Source: Leptospira sp. WS58.C1
GTDB taxonomy: Bacteria; Spirochaetota; Leptospiria; Leptospirales; Leptospiraceae
Direction of reading: 5' to 3'
DNA: 64,000 nucleotides
Assembly (NCBI RefSeq): GCF_040833995.1
Contig: NZ_CP162137.1
Location: 3,084,001 to 3,148,000, forward strand
This document shows, piece by piece, positions 43,875 to 52,921 of the stretch. The notes beneath the pieces were generated by a model that searched no databases, was not told the DNA's origin, and saw nothing but the letters and a program-made list of their open reading frames with translations. The translations under genes were made by a program, and so were the position numbers. Each line of letters begins with the position of its first letter. The first letter of the stretch is position 1.

Positions 43875-44216
43875 TTAGGAGTTTGAAGGTGGAGGAATAT
43901 TCAGCAAATGCTGAGATAATAATTTATTGTGTTGGAATTGAAACCTATCCTGTCGGGAAATATCTGAGTTAGAGAGACCTGGGGTGTTTATTTCAGAAGT
44001 TAAAAAATCTCCCCAAACCATTTCCGAAGGATCGGTGGTTTCAACGAGATCGCTTAATTCTTCTATATCGGTCTCTTGTCCGATGATTGTCTGTGATTGT
44101 TCGGACTTCTTCCCGGGATAAGGGCTGTTGGATGATCCGGAATGCAGAAAAAATAATAGAGTAAATAGGGCTAAGGAAGCCGAAACGAACCTTAGTTTTT
44201 TTCCTCTTAGGACCAT
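43875..44216 (-). CDS. Small exported or anchored protein of unknown function
   Basis: 113 residues. The N-terminus has a basic region then VSASLALFTLLFFLHSGSSNSP, a signal peptide or anchor. The mature part is acidic, low in aromatic residues, polar and probably disordered (TDIEELSDLVETTDPSEM), ending in a proline-serine tail. No family is recognised. It lies 57 bases upstream of the pgi stop on the same strand, that is, downstream of pgi in transcription. Confidence 0.5.
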   Translation of the reverse strand: MVLRGKKLRFVSASLALFTLLFFLHSGSSNSPYPGKKSEQSQTIIGQETDIEELSDLVETTDPSEMVWGDFLTSEINTPGLSNSDISRQDRFQFQHNKLLSQHLLNIPPPSNS

Positions 44217-44273
44217 ACTGATCTAATCCGAAACCTAAACGAATCTCTGTCAAGCGTTTAGAGATCCTTTTTC

Positions 44274-45614
44274 TTAGACCCCTTTTTTGCGAAGAGATTC
44301 CCTTAAATTTTCAAACCCTGGTTTTCCGAGTAATGCGAACATATTTTTTTTATACGCTTCCACTCCAGGTTGATCGAATGGATTTACACCCAATACATTT
44401 CCTGAAACTCCGCATGCTAATTCGAAAAAATACATCATTTGGCCTAAACTATTCGGGCCTGTGTCTGAAAATAAGATCTCCAAACAAGGTATTCCCCCTT
44501 CCGAGTGCGCCACAAGAGTACCAAGAAATGCCTGTAAGTTCACTTCTTCCAAATTTTTGGAAGCTAAAAAATTCAGACCATCCAGATCGTCGCCGTCTTT
44601 AGGAATTAAAACTTTTGCTGCGGTGTTTTTGGAATACAGTACCGTCTCGAAAATATTTCGTTCTCCTTCTTGCAGATATTGGCCAAGAGAATGTAGATCC
44701 GTAGTCAGTTCTACGGAAGCGGGAAAAATTCCCTTACCTTCTTTACCTTCGCTTTCTCCGAATAATTGTTTCCACCATTCTGTTAGAGTACGGATAGAAG
44801 GATTATAATTTGCGATCACTTCTATCTTCTTTCCGGAATTATAAAATAGATTTCTGTAAGCTGAATAAATGCAGGCGGTATTTTTATGAGGAGAAGTTTC
44901 CGAGATCAAAAAGTCGGCAGCTTCCGAAAACCCTTCCCAAAAAGCGAATATGTCCACTCCGGCGGCTGCGATCGGAAAAAGTCCGACAGGAGTTAAAACG
45001 GAATATCGTCCGCCTACATTATCCGGAATTGAGAAGGTGGTAAACCCCAACTCATCGGACATTTTACGTAATGCACCTTTAGAACTGTCGGTTGTTGCTA
45101 CGATTCTATCTTTCGCCTTTGCACCGTATTTTTTTTTAGCAAGATCCCAAAGTAAACGAAATGCCAAAGCAGGTTCGGTAGTGGTCCCGGACTTGGAAAC
45201 CACATTGATGGAAAATTCCCTTTTCTCTAGATATTCTAAAAGTTCAAAATGATAACGTGCATCTAAATGATGTCCCGCATAAACGATCTCGGGTGATCCC
45301 AAACTAGGAGATTTGAAATACGGTTTGGAAGCCTCTATCACTGCCTTGGTTCCCAGATAAGAACCTCCGATCCCGATCACTACGATCGTTTCGGATTGTT
45401 TTCTGAATCTTTGTGCCTCGGAATGAATTCGTTCTAATTCTGATTTTTGGATCTGTTGGGGAAGTCGCACCCAGCCTAAAAATTCGGAACCTGGAGATTT
45501 GCCGGACAAAAGATTTTGTAACGCAGAACCCGACTCTTTTAATAAGAGTTCGAAAGATTGGGGATCCGCAAACTCCGAGGCAAATCTATCGTTTATTTCT
45601 AAAGAAAAGGCCAT
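44274..45614 (-). CDS. pgi: Glucose-6-phosphate isomerase
   Basis: 446 residues, the short form found in Bacillus and many bacteria. The enzyme interconverts glucose 6-phosphate and fructose 6-phosphate. Motifs: [68 protein letters not shown] with the catalytic Glu, [10 protein letters not shown] with the catalytic His, and [17 protein letters not shown] with the catalytic Lys. All are intact. In organisms lacking full glucose glycolysis it serves gluconeogenesis and sugar-nucleotide synthesis, with manA at 7.6 kb. Confidence 0.95.
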   Translation of the reverse strand: MAFSLEINDRFASEFADPQSFELLLKESGSALQNLLSGKSPGSEFLGWVRLPQQIQKSELERIHSEAQRFRKQSETIVVIGIGGSYLGTKAVIEASKPYFKSPSLGSPEIVYAGHHLDARYHFELLEYLEKREFSINVVSKSGTTTEPALAFRLLWDLAKKKYGAKAKDRIVATTDSSKGALRKMSDELGFTTFSIPDNVGGRYSVLTPVGLFPIAAAGVDIFAFWEGFSEAADFLISETSPHKNTACIYSAYRNLFYNSGKKIEVIANYNPSIRTLTEWWKQLFGESEGKEGKGIFPASVELTTDLHSLGQYLQEGERNIFETVLYSKNTAAKVLIPKDGDDLDGLNFLASKNLEEVNLQAFLGTLVAHSEGGIPCLEILFSDTGPNSLGQMMYFFELACGVSGNVLGVNPFDQPGVEAYKKNMFALLGKPGFENLRESLRKKGV

Positions 45615-45749
45615 CGGTATTCCTCAAAATCGGACATCCGAGACAAATTACTTATGTTAATTGGAATAGCAAGGAAAAACGAAATAATTCAACCTTCTAA
45701 TTTTCCAAAATCCCTTGTAAGTATTTAGTCTTAGATTTTATTTTCCAGA

Positions 45750-46928
45750 ATGACTCTTTCTATCCGAGAGAATCTTTCTTCTTCTCTTTCCCGTACTTTT
45801 ACCGATACCCCTGACCTTGGTTCCATTCGTTTTTTCTCCGCCCCGGGTAGGGTGAATATCATAGGAGAACATGTGGACTATGCGGGAGGTCTGGTCTTTC
45901 CTGCGGCAATCGATTTCAGAACCCACTTCGCGATCCGAACGAATCAACTCGGACTTTTCAGATTGTATTCTTTGGATTTCCAATCCGAATTTGTAACAAA
46001 AGATGTAACCTATTCCGAAGAAAGACCTTGGGCAAATTATATCCTAGGAGTTGTTTCAGAGGCACGTAAATTAGGTTTAAATGTAGAAGGTTTCGATCTT
46101 ACCTTTACGGGAAATATTCCCCAAGGTGCGGGACTTTCCTCTTCTGCAGCGTTAGAAGTTGGGGTGGCATTTGCACTTTCTAAAATTTTTCACTGGGACA
46201 TCACCCTAGAAAAGATCGCATTACTTTCGCAAGCCGCGGAAAATCATTTTGTAGGTGTTAACTGCGGGATCATGGATCAGTTTGTGATCGCTGTGGCGAA
46301 ACCTTCTTCTTGTATTTCTCTGAATACGGAAAGTTTGGAATATTCTTATCACAGTTTGGATCTTCCCGGTTACGAATTCTATCTGATCGATTCTCAGGTC
46401 CCGCACAGTCTAAAGGAAAGTGCGTACAATGACAGAAGAAAAGAAGTAGAATCCGCGACTTCGAAATGTAATAAACTCTCTCCCGAGGTGCGGACTTTAA
46501 GCCAGGCGGACTTCTCCCTTATAGAAAAAGCAGGACTGACTCCCAACGAATACAAAAGAGCAACTCATATACTGGGCGAAAGATCCAGGGCTCAAAACGT
46601 TATCCGCTCCTTAAAGGATAAAGATGCAGAGAAGGTCGGAAAAGAATTGTTCTCTTGCCATGAATCACTTTCCAAAAACTTCCAAGTCTCCTGCGAAGAA
46701 ACGGATTTTATCGTAGAATGGTTCCGTTCTGAAAACGTATTAGGAGCCAGAATGATAGGGGGAGGTTTCGGAGGTTGTGTCCTAGTTTTGGACAAAGAAG
46801 GCAGATCTTCTTCCTTATTCTCTAAATTCGAAAAGGAATATTTCCAAAAATTCGGACTAAATGCTAAGCTCTATAAATTCTCTATCTCGGAAGGTGTAAG
46901 AGAAGACACTTACGGTCCGCTCCAATAA
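45750..46928 (+). CDS. galK: Galactokinase
   Basis: 392 residues, GHMP kinase fold. The galactokinase signature APGRVNIIGEHVDYAGGLVFPAAI is followed by the ATP site GNIPQGAGLSSSAALEVGVAFAL, GVNCGIMDQF with the catalytic-base Asp, and GARMIGGGFGGCVLVL. It phosphorylates galactose at C1. No galT or galE is next to it, so it may serve in salvage for lipopolysaccharide sugars. It is divergent from pgi with a 135-base space containing both promoters. Confidence 0.92.
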   Translation: MTLSIRENLSSSLSRTFTDTPDLGSIRFFSAPGRVNIIGEHVDYAGGLVFPAAIDFRTHFAIRTNQLGLFRLYSLDFQSEFVTKDVTYSEERPWANYILGVVSEARKLGLNVEGFDLTFTGNIPQGAGLSSSAALEVGVAFALSKIFHWDITLEKIALLSQAAENHFVGVNCGIMDQFVIAVAKPSSCISLNTESLEYSYHSLDLPGYEFYLIDSQVPHSLKESAYNDRRKEVESATSKCNKLSPEVRTLSQADFSLIEKAGLTPNEYKRATHILGERSRAQNVIRSLKDKDAEKVGKELFSCHESLSKNFQVSCEETDFIVEWFRSENVLGARMIGGGFGGCVLVLDKEGRSSSLFSKFEKEYFQKFGLNAKLYKFSISEGVREDTYGPLQ

Positions 46929-47130
46929 TTAGACCTCATTAAAATATTTAGTCGGGGCCTCAAGAGTATAGGCCTTTGGGGACAGGCTCTTAAGAGATAT
47001 ATTCTTTGGTGTTAGAAACCGGGATAATGCATTCATCTCGCGAGAGCGTGCAAAAAACGGGATAAAATCCTTGCAGAAACCGCTAGTACTTCGATAGTCT
47101 TCGCATTCGGTAAAAATAAGCGACCACACT

Positions 47131-47550
47131 ATGGCAGATACTCCTTGGAACCTGGACAGTAAAGATTTCGATCATGACGCACCTGAGTTAGGTGTATTTC
47201 TAGACAAGGACAATATTCCGGACGGTCTTCCCAAAGAAGCAGTGGTGGTAAAAATTTCGGGTGAGATCAATTTATATTCAGCCCAGATCATGAAAGAAAG
47301 ATTCTTTCATCTACTCGATCGTGGATTCATTTATCTTTTAGTGAATATGGAAAGTGTGAAGTACATAGATTCTTCCGGACTGGGAGTTTTTATGGCAACA
47401 CATTCCAGACTAGTCAAAAGCGGCAAGGGTGGAATTGCGGTGTTCTCCCCTTCTTCCCAAGTGAATAAAATTTTAGAACTTACCAAATTAAAAAGTCTGA
47501 TCCGAGTCGGCAGTACTTCCAACGAAGCATGGAAACTTTTAGCGCCTTGA
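47131..47550 (+). CDS. STAS-domain anti-sigma factor antagonist
   Basis: 139 residues: an acidic N-terminal extension of about 35 residues, then a STAS domain with KISGEINLYSAQIMKERF, LLVNMESVKYIDSSGLGVFM (phosphorylatable serine) and a final TKLKSLIRVGSTSNEAWKLL. Partner of serine kinases and PP2C phosphatases in partner-switching circuits. It is second in the window after 10065; the longer N-terminus sets it apart. The following gene is 10 bases downstream. Confidence 0.87.
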   Translation: MADTPWNLDSKDFDHDAPELGVFLDKDNIPDGLPKEAVVVKISGEINLYSAQIMKERFFHLLDRGFIYLLVNMESVKYIDSSGLGVFMATHSRLVKSGKGGIAVFSPSSQVNKILELTKLKSLIRVGSTSNEAWKLLAP

Positions 47551-47560
47551 ACCATTGGCG

Positions 47561-48199
47561 ATGAACGATTCCAAAAAATTCAAAAACCATTTAGATACAT
47601 TAATTCATTGCAGACTCTGTCCTGACATGGTGGGCAAACCGGTGCATGGCGGTATTCCCGGGGCAAAAATTATGAGCATAGGCCAGGCTCCGGGCATCCA
47701 TGAAGAAAAATTCGGAAGACCATTCGCTTACACGGCCGGAAAAACCTTATTCAAATGGTTTTCTTCCATAGGAATAGAAGAAGAGATATACAGATCTAAA
47801 GTGAATATGGCTGCGGTTTGTAGATGTTTTCCTGGCAAAGCAAAAAGTGGAGATAGAAAACCGAATCCATTCGAAGTGAAAAATTGTTCCAGATATATTC
47901 GTTTCGAAGTGGAATTTAATCGACCTGAATTGATTATCCCGATAGGCAAATTAGCGATCGATCAATTAATGGAGGATCAAAAATACAAACTCGACGATGT
48001 CATCGGTAAAAAGTTTAAGAAAAACTTTTATGGAGTGGAATTAGATTGGATCCCTTTGCCTCATCCTTCCGGATTAAATGTTTGGAATCATTCCGCGGAA
48101 GCAAAGATACTGATCGCAAAATCCTTGGATTTGATCCGAAAACACCCCGCAATCAAAAGGGAATTTTTTTCTAAAAAGAAAGATCTAAGCCCGAATTAG
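47561..48199 (+). CDS. Uracil-DNA glycosylase superfamily protein (family 4/5-like)
   Basis: 212 residues from the ATG at 47561 (a TTG two codons upstream is possible). The active-site-like motif GQAPGIHEEKFGRPF corresponds to GEAPGxxED in family 4, with the acidic residue shifted. Four cysteines suit an iron-sulfur cluster: CRLC near the N-terminus, then one in AAVCRCFPG and one in EVKNCSRYI after the proline-rich loop. The third motif is PLPHPSGLN. It probably removes uracil or deaminated bases from DNA. It overlaps the convergent AraC gene by 29 bases. Confidence 0.78.
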   Translation: MNDSKKFKNHLDTLIHCRLCPDMVGKPVHGGIPGAKIMSIGQAPGIHEEKFGRPFAYTAGKTLFKWFSSIGIEEEIYRSKVNMAAVCRCFPGKAKSGDRKPNPFEVKNCSRYIRFEVEFNRPELIIPIGKLAIDQLMEDQKYKLDDVIGKKFKKNFYGVELDWIPLPHPSGLNVWNHSAEAKILIAKSLDLIRKHPAIKREFFSKKKDLSPN

Positions 48200-48929
48200 C
48201 GTTTCGGCGAAACCATTGTTTTGGACTGAATCCTGTCTTCTTCTTAAATTCACGGATAAAATGGGCCTGATCGTAATATCCGGCCTCTAACGCAAGTTCA
48301 GTCAAGCTGGAAGAAGAATTATAAAATTTGAATATATTCCTAAAACGTATAAGTCCGGTATATTCCTTGGGACTTAAACCGACCCTGGACCTGAAACCTC
48401 GTTCTAAACTGCTTTGACTTATTCCCAAATCTTCCGCTAAACCTTTGATCCCGATCTCTCCCAGCGAGGATTTGATCCTAAGAACCGCCTCCCTTATGAA
48501 TTTTTCCTTTTCTTCTTTTACAGGAAGAAGATGCCGAAATTTTTCCAAGGTGCGGGAAACATCCAGCCCTTTGTAATCCGCTTCTTCGCAGTCCGCCATC
48601 AATCTAGAGATTACCTCTTTGGGAAACAGATCTTCTAAAGACAAACTTGAATCACTAATCTGGTCCATCGGCACAGTGATCATTCTTGAAAGTAATAAAG
48701 GAGAAATATAAACTAAAAGTGATTTTGTATTTTTTTCGGAGAAGAATGTCCTTGGGCCTCTTAAGATCCCTGTGATCCCCGCCTTCGAAAGCTTCTTAGA
48801 CTGCTTTCCTGAATGTAAAAAAATCCTCCCCTTTGTCTGGACACCAATTACACATTCTTCCCCTGGCAGAACCGTATAGGTTTCGGGAGATTCTTTATTG
48901 CTCCAAAAAATTCGGATCAGATCAGACAA
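48171..48929 (-). CDS. AraC-family transcriptional regulator
   Basis: 252 residues from a TTG start. The N-terminal about 110 residues look like a cupin-like ligand domain (YTVLPGEECVIGVQTKGRIFLHSG). The C-terminal double HTH (about 150-250) has IKGLAEDLGISQSSLERGFRSRVGLSPKEY and LTELALEAGYYDQAHFIREFKKKTGFSPKQW, the second being the AraC signature. It resembles the DUF6597/AdeR-like group. Its start overlaps the stop of the small helix-hairpin-helix gene by 8 bases, so translation is coupled. Confidence 0.87.
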   Translation of the reverse strand: MSDLIRIFWSNKESPETYTVLPGEECVIGVQTKGRIFLHSGKQSKKLSKAGITGILRGPRTFFSEKNTKSLLVYISPLLLSRMITVPMDQISDSSLSLEDLFPKEVISRLMADCEEADYKGLDVSRTLEKFRHLLPVKEEKEKFIREAVLRIKSSLGEIGIKGLAEDLGISQSSLERGFRSRVGLSPKEYTGLIRFRNIFKFYNSSSSLTELALEAGYYDQAHFIREFKKKTGFSPKQWFRRNANSGLDLSF

Positions 48930-49092
48930 GCTCTTTGTCCTTCCAGAACCGCCATTTCATTTTTTCCGGTTCTAATTTTGCAAGTTCCGCTTTGCTACGA
49001 ACTCCCAAATTCCAAAGATCCTCCGCAATTACCTTGCCCACCCCGGGAAGAGTGCGAAATTCCTTTAATACCTCGGATTTATCCGACTTCAT
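48922..49092 (-). CDS. Small helix-hairpin-helix protein, Cdd1-like
   Basis: 56 residues, read by eye because it is very short. The core LKEFRTLPGVGKVIAEDLWNLGV is a helix-hairpin-helix followed by RSKAELAKLEPE, the pattern of the Cdd1/pathogenicity-locus family (GVGKSIAEDLWDLGIRSVEDLK). Normal members have about 30 further residues; here the frame stops after WRFWKDKELV, so it may be a short or truncated member. The HhH probably binds DNA backbone without sequence preference. It overlaps the AraC gene start by 8 bases. Confidence 0.6.
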   Translation of the reverse strand: MKSDKSEVLKEFRTLPGVGKVIAEDLWNLGVRSKAELAKLEPEKMKWRFWKDKELV

Positions 49093-49164
49093 ACAAAGAG
49101 CTTATAGGAAGTCGGCCCAAAAATCAAGCGACTTACTCGGTTTAAAAGAAACCAATCCCGCAGT

Positions 49165-49740
49165 TCAAGAATAGGTCTTTAACATTTCTTCGAACCTATT
49201 TTTGATCGGTGTTGGCACGTTCGGGATCAAATATTTGGCCCAAATTTTTAACTCCTCTCCTTGTAAAGAATTCATGATCTCTTTTTGGTGATCCTCCAAT
49301 TCCGGATCTGAAAAGTACAAATGTAATCTTACTTGAGTTTCCTCTTCTTCCCTAGTCATATGAGAAAAATAATCCGTTTGGAACCGAATTAGTTTTATGT
49401 AAAATTCCTCCGAGTGGAACTGAACCTGTTCTATTTCCGCTAGGAAGCGATCTAAAAGAGATTCCAGTTCTTCTATCTTTTCTTCCAGATATCTATGCTC
49501 TTCTTTATCTTTGAGAGAAGTTTGAGGATCCTTTTTTTCCAAATGTCTGAGACTGACTCCTTCTTCGTCTCTTGCGTGTATTTTTAACATTTGAAAAACT
49601 TCTTTTCCTAATTCGATAAGCTGGAGTACATCTTTTGGATCGGAATAATCGGTCCTTCCCGATTCTTGTACTAATTTTGAGATCCCATAGCGGATGGCTT
49701 TATGAGGGAAATCGTATACTTTTTTACGGTTGGTTTGCAT
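49165..49740 (-). CDS. Hemerythrin-like helical protein
   Basis: 191 residues from the ATG at 49740, which has GGAGAG in good position; a start 33 bases upstream is less likely. Spaced metal-ligand-type residues occur in helices: DFPHKAIRYG, IHARDEEGVSL, EEHRYLEEKI and FSHMTREEEETQ, the order H...H..E...H...H.xxxE of hemerythrin-type di-iron or related proteins. Members bind oxygen, NO or serve as iron sensors. The exact ligands cannot be fixed by eye. Confidence 0.65.
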   Translation of the reverse strand: MQTNRKKVYDFPHKAIRYGISKLVQESGRTDYSDPKDVLQLIELGKEVFQMLKIHARDEEGVSLRHLEKKDPQTSLKDKEEHRYLEEKIEELESLLDRFLAEIEQVQFHSEEFYIKLIRFQTDYFSHMTREEEETQVRLHLYFSDPELEDHQKEIMNSLQGEELKIWAKYLIPNVPTPIKNRFEEMLKTYS

Positions 49741-49874
49741 TTTACTCTCCGGTAATGAAGAGATACTAAACACAATTCGAAGGGAAAAATTGTATAAAAT
49801 CGTCAGGATCGGATTTTTCTCAGCATCATCCGATTTTTTTTAAAAGAAAATTCGACCTTATTTTCCGAGCAGGT

Positions 49875-51788
49875 TTATTTCTCCGAATATCCTAAAACTT
49901 CCCAACACCAACGTTTTTCTAACGTTCTGTCTGAAAACGTTACCGATTCAGGGTCGGAGTTTTCTTTTAGGATTTTCCAAGCGGCATAGTTCTCGTTTTT
50001 AGAAATGATCCTTGCTCCAGGAAATTCTCCTCCGAGTTCCTCGGACTTATTCACTGCCTCTTCCCATTCCATCTCCTGGAAGACGGGGATATATTCTCTG
50101 ATCTCCGAAACCCATTCTAAAGGAAAAGAAACTCCATAAGGGAGAACAAGAACGATCCTATGCAACATATTCTCCCCTCTATGGGCGAGTGTGCGAGAAA
50201 GATAAGACGCAGGGATCTTGGAAAATTGTTCCATTATCTCGGTGACCAGTTCGGGATCGAAAGTAGATCTAGGATATAATACCAGGTCCGTGACTGCAAA
50301 AGGATCTTTGTTTAATCTGAAATTTAGTCTATCAAAGAATTCTTTTTTAGATTTTTCTAAATTGTTTCCTCTCCACCAAATCGAAACATGTCTGGCTCCG
50401 GAAACGGAAAAATCCTCTAATCCGAATTTTTCGGATAACCCCGGAGAAAAGGAAAATATATCGGGAGCAGCGGGGTCAGGATCGGATAATAAACTGCGGG
50501 GAGTTTCATCCAACCTTCTATCCAATCTCTCCTCCGAGCGGAACAAAGTGGAGCTAAGCGCTTCCGGAGTAAAATTGGGAGTTCGGATCACTCTGTAAGG
50601 AGGTTTAGGAAGATATATCAATCCTTCGGACTCGGCATCTTTTCTCATCGCAGTTCCGGGTAGAATGGACAATGGAAATACCTGGACCCATTCTCCCAGT
50701 CCATGTCCGTAAAAGAATTCGATTCCTTCCATCACATCGTCAGGAGTATCTCCCGGAAGTCCGATGATCAGATCTAGTAAAAGTTCGATCCCTCGATCGG
50801 CCAACATTCTAGCGGCTTCCGCTACCTTTTCAGGACTCCCGAAACGTTTTACACGTTTTAAGGTTTCCTTATTGATGGATTGCATGCCGAGTTCTATCCG
50901 ATTAAAACCGGCTAATGCGAGTTTGTCGGCAATCTTTTCGGTAATACCTTCGGATCTCAATTCTCCGAACATTGTCATAGATCTGTCGGAATTCACATCT
51001 ATGATCGCGTCTAAAAAATCCTCAAAGCCAGGCCTATGATTGAAGGTCGGATCTAAGAATACCAACTCTTTGGCTCCCTTGTTCTTCAAGCTGGAAAGAA
51101 GTTTGATCGTTTCAGGTATATCCAAAGTCCGTAATACATTGCTGCTCTTCGGATAAAAACAATAGGTGCATTGGGATCTGCACCCTCTTACCGTTTCTAA
51201 GTACGTAGATCTTGCAGGATCCACAGGCACGAACCCTTGCAGATAGGGAGAAGGATAACTCGTAAGAGGAAAGGAAGCATTCTCTTCTTTGGAAAACATT
51301 CCCATCTTTCCGTTTAACTCTCTAACGGCGATATTCGGTAATTTTCTAGGATCTTCTTTTTTGAGAAGAGTCTCCATTAGGGCGAAGAATGTATGCTCCG
51401 CTTCTCCCGAGACTGCGATATCGTATCCTGTTTCCGAAAGAACGAACGGATTGTCCGGATTTACTTCAGGCCCACCGATCAGGATTTTAGTGGATGGTGA
51501 TCTACGTTTTACTTCTTTTGCGAGATGAAGACTTCTTTCGGTATTCCAAAGATAAAGTGAGAAGCCCAAGAACTCAGGCTCGTCTTTTGCGATCCTATCC
51601 GCAAGCTGGCTATCCCCTTCCTTGTCGGTGATATCCGGATCCAACACTTCCAGCTCCAGGCCTTTTTTTTCTAGGCCATTCTCCCGAGCAGAAACAGCCA
51701 AACAGCCCGCAGCCAAAGGAACGTTTCCTGTAGCGGCAAAGGCCGTAGGAGGAGGAACAGGCAATTGTACTAATTTTAACTTTGCCAT
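49875..51788 (-). CDS. B12-binding radical SAM enzyme
   Basis: 637 residues from the ATG at 51788. A GTG 63 bases upstream (51851) has AGGAAAAGG 7-8 bases before it and might be the real start, but the added cysteine- and arginine-rich residues are atypical. The N-terminal B12-binding domain (about 5-140) begins KLVQLPVPPPTAFAATGNVPLA. The radical SAM domain has TVRGCRSQCTYCFYP, the CxxxCxxC cluster at about 203-210, then LIIGLPGDTPDDVMEG and FPLSILPGTAMR. The C-terminal part is unassigned. The class includes methyltransferases and complex cyclases; the substrate is unknown. Monocistronic. Confidence 0.83.
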   Translation of the reverse strand: MAKLKLVQLPVPPPTAFAATGNVPLAAGCLAVSARENGLEKKGLELEVLDPDITDKEGDSQLADRIAKDEPEFLGFSLYLWNTERSLHLAKEVKRRSPSTKILIGGPEVNPDNPFVLSETGYDIAVSGEAEHTFFALMETLLKKEDPRKLPNIAVRELNGKMGMFSKEENASFPLTSYPSPYLQGFVPVDPARSTYLETVRGCRSQCTYCFYPKSSNVLRTLDIPETIKLLSSLKNKGAKELVFLDPTFNHRPGFEDFLDAIIDVNSDRSMTMFGELRSEGITEKIADKLALAGFNRIELGMQSINKETLKRVKRFGSPEKVAEAARMLADRGIELLLDLIIGLPGDTPDDVMEGIEFFYGHGLGEWVQVFPLSILPGTAMRKDAESEGLIYLPKPPYRVIRTPNFTPEALSSTLFRSEERLDRRLDETPRSLLSDPDPAAPDIFSFSPGLSEKFGLEDFSVSGARHVSIWWRGNNLEKSKKEFFDRLNFRLNKDPFAVTDLVLYPRSTFDPELVTEIMEQFSKIPASYLSRTLAHRGENMLHRIVLVLPYGVSFPLEWVSEIREYIPVFQEMEWEEAVNKSEELGGEFPGARIISKNENYAAWKILKENSDPESVTFSDRTLEKRWCWEVLGYSEK

Positions 51789-52033
51789 AGGAAGTCTTTG
51801 AGTACAAAACTTTAGACTTCTCCGGTTTCTACAATCCGGAAATCTACACACATATGAACCTTTTCCTCTTTTTGAGCGAAAAAGGTGTCCGGGTTTACGT
51901 GACTAGGCTAGCTAATTTGAAATAGCAAATTCAAGAAATATGTCATCTTCTCCACTCTGATTTGGAAACGACTTTATATAATCATCATTAATGAAAGTCG
52001 CATAAAAAAATATTCAGAATTAAGACACATGTC

Positions 52034-52105
52034 TTAATCACAGTCATAAAACTACTGACCTCCAACCATACAAGCATCAGCTGCATTTCCAAATTTTCGA
52101 TACAT
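52034..52105 (-). pseudogene. Remnant of an RHS gene 3' end
   Basis: Read on the minus strand the 72 bases translate as MYRKFGNAADACMVGGQ, stop, FYDCD, stop. This aligns without gaps to the last 23 residues of the RHS protein (MYKKYGLAPGACIVGGQ EFYDCN), with the Glu codon turned into TAG. About 56 of 72 bases agree with 52850-52921. Weaker likeness continues to about 52125, next to the stop of the lipoprotein gene. It is a dead tail of a paralogous or former RHS gene. Confidence 0.85.
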
Positions 52106-52130
52106 TTAATCTATGTCTGACCATATTCAC

Positions 52131-52811
52131 TTAAGGCTTCATCCTGCTTACTGTATATATAATTTGAGCTGCTCGTAAATCACCACCGATAGGAAAAGTA
52201 GAAAGAGCCGTATATATCGAGATTCCATCAGAATAAGAATCATCCAAAATCCGAAAAATTATCCGATGCTTTTCTCCGCTTCTGAACATTAACATTTTAC
52301 AATTGTACTTTAACCGACTGAGGCTTCCTTCCAGAGATACACCCTTTGGAAAGCAGCCATTCTGATCAGAAGATTTGTCAAAATTTCTTGTAAAATAAGC
52401 AACTGCCGTTGCTGCCTTTGCTCCAATACCTCCATTCGACCAAAATATTATTTTACCATAAGAGTATATTCCTTCAGGAATTTGGAGACGTAAAAATTCG
52501 CCTGCTTTGATTGGATAATAAGAAATAATTGGATCTATTTCGCAGTTTTGCTCTAGATTTTGCTGATTGCTTCCTAAACAAAAATGAGTAAGTTTTACAT
52601 CCTGATATACAGGTAACACTGAGTTATCAAAACTTATTTCAAGTATAACTTCCTTACCTGGAGAAATGGGCGGCATTGTTTTTATATATGCCTCTTTTCT
52701 ACACGAACTTTGGAAAAGATAAAGTATTATTAAAATGATTTTACGTATTAGAAATCTTTCTCGATGAAAACTGATCGAAGCTTTTCTATTTATAGAAAAA
52801 ATGAAATTCAT
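52131..52811 (-). CDS. Putative lipoprotein downstream of the RHS gene
   Basis: 226 residues. A basic N-terminus of about 22 residues is followed by IILIILYLFQSSC, a hydrophobic stretch and lipobox-like cysteine. The mature part has four more cysteines (HFC, QNC, GCFP, YNC), probably two disulfides, and beta-rich patterns (VILEISFDNSVLPV, GIYSYGKIIFWSNGG, HRIIFRILDDS). No family is recognised. It begins 38 bases after the RHS stop and is bracketed by two copies of an RHS-tail sequence. Position suggests a partner or immunity-like protein for the RHS product, but nothing in the sequence itself shows this. Confidence 0.55.
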   Translation of the reverse strand: MNFIFSINRKASISFHRERFLIRKIILIILYLFQSSCRKEAYIKTMPPISPGKEVILEISFDNSVLPVYQDVKLTHFCLGSNQQNLEQNCEIDPIISYYPIKAGEFLRLQIPEGIYSYGKIIFWSNGGIGAKAATAVAYFTRNFDKSSDQNGCFPKGVSLEGSLSRLKYNCKMLMFRSGEKHRIIFRILDDSYSDGISIYTALSTFPIGGDLRAAQIIYTVSRMKP

Positions 52812-52849
52812 ATTATATAAGAACCCAAATAGTACTCAATAAGTAAGCA

Positions 52850-52921
52850 TTAATTACAGTCATAGAACTCCTGACCTCCGACAATACAAGCTCCCGGAGC
52901 AAGCCCATATTTTTTATACAT
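52850..52921. repeat. Direct repeat copy: live RHS 3' end
   Basis: The final 72 bases of the RHS gene, including its stop, are repeated imperfectly (about three quarters identical) at 52034-52105 in the same orientation. The two copies bracket the lipoprotein gene, so the block between them could have been inserted, or an older RHS 3' end displaced, by recombination. Confidence 0.75.
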
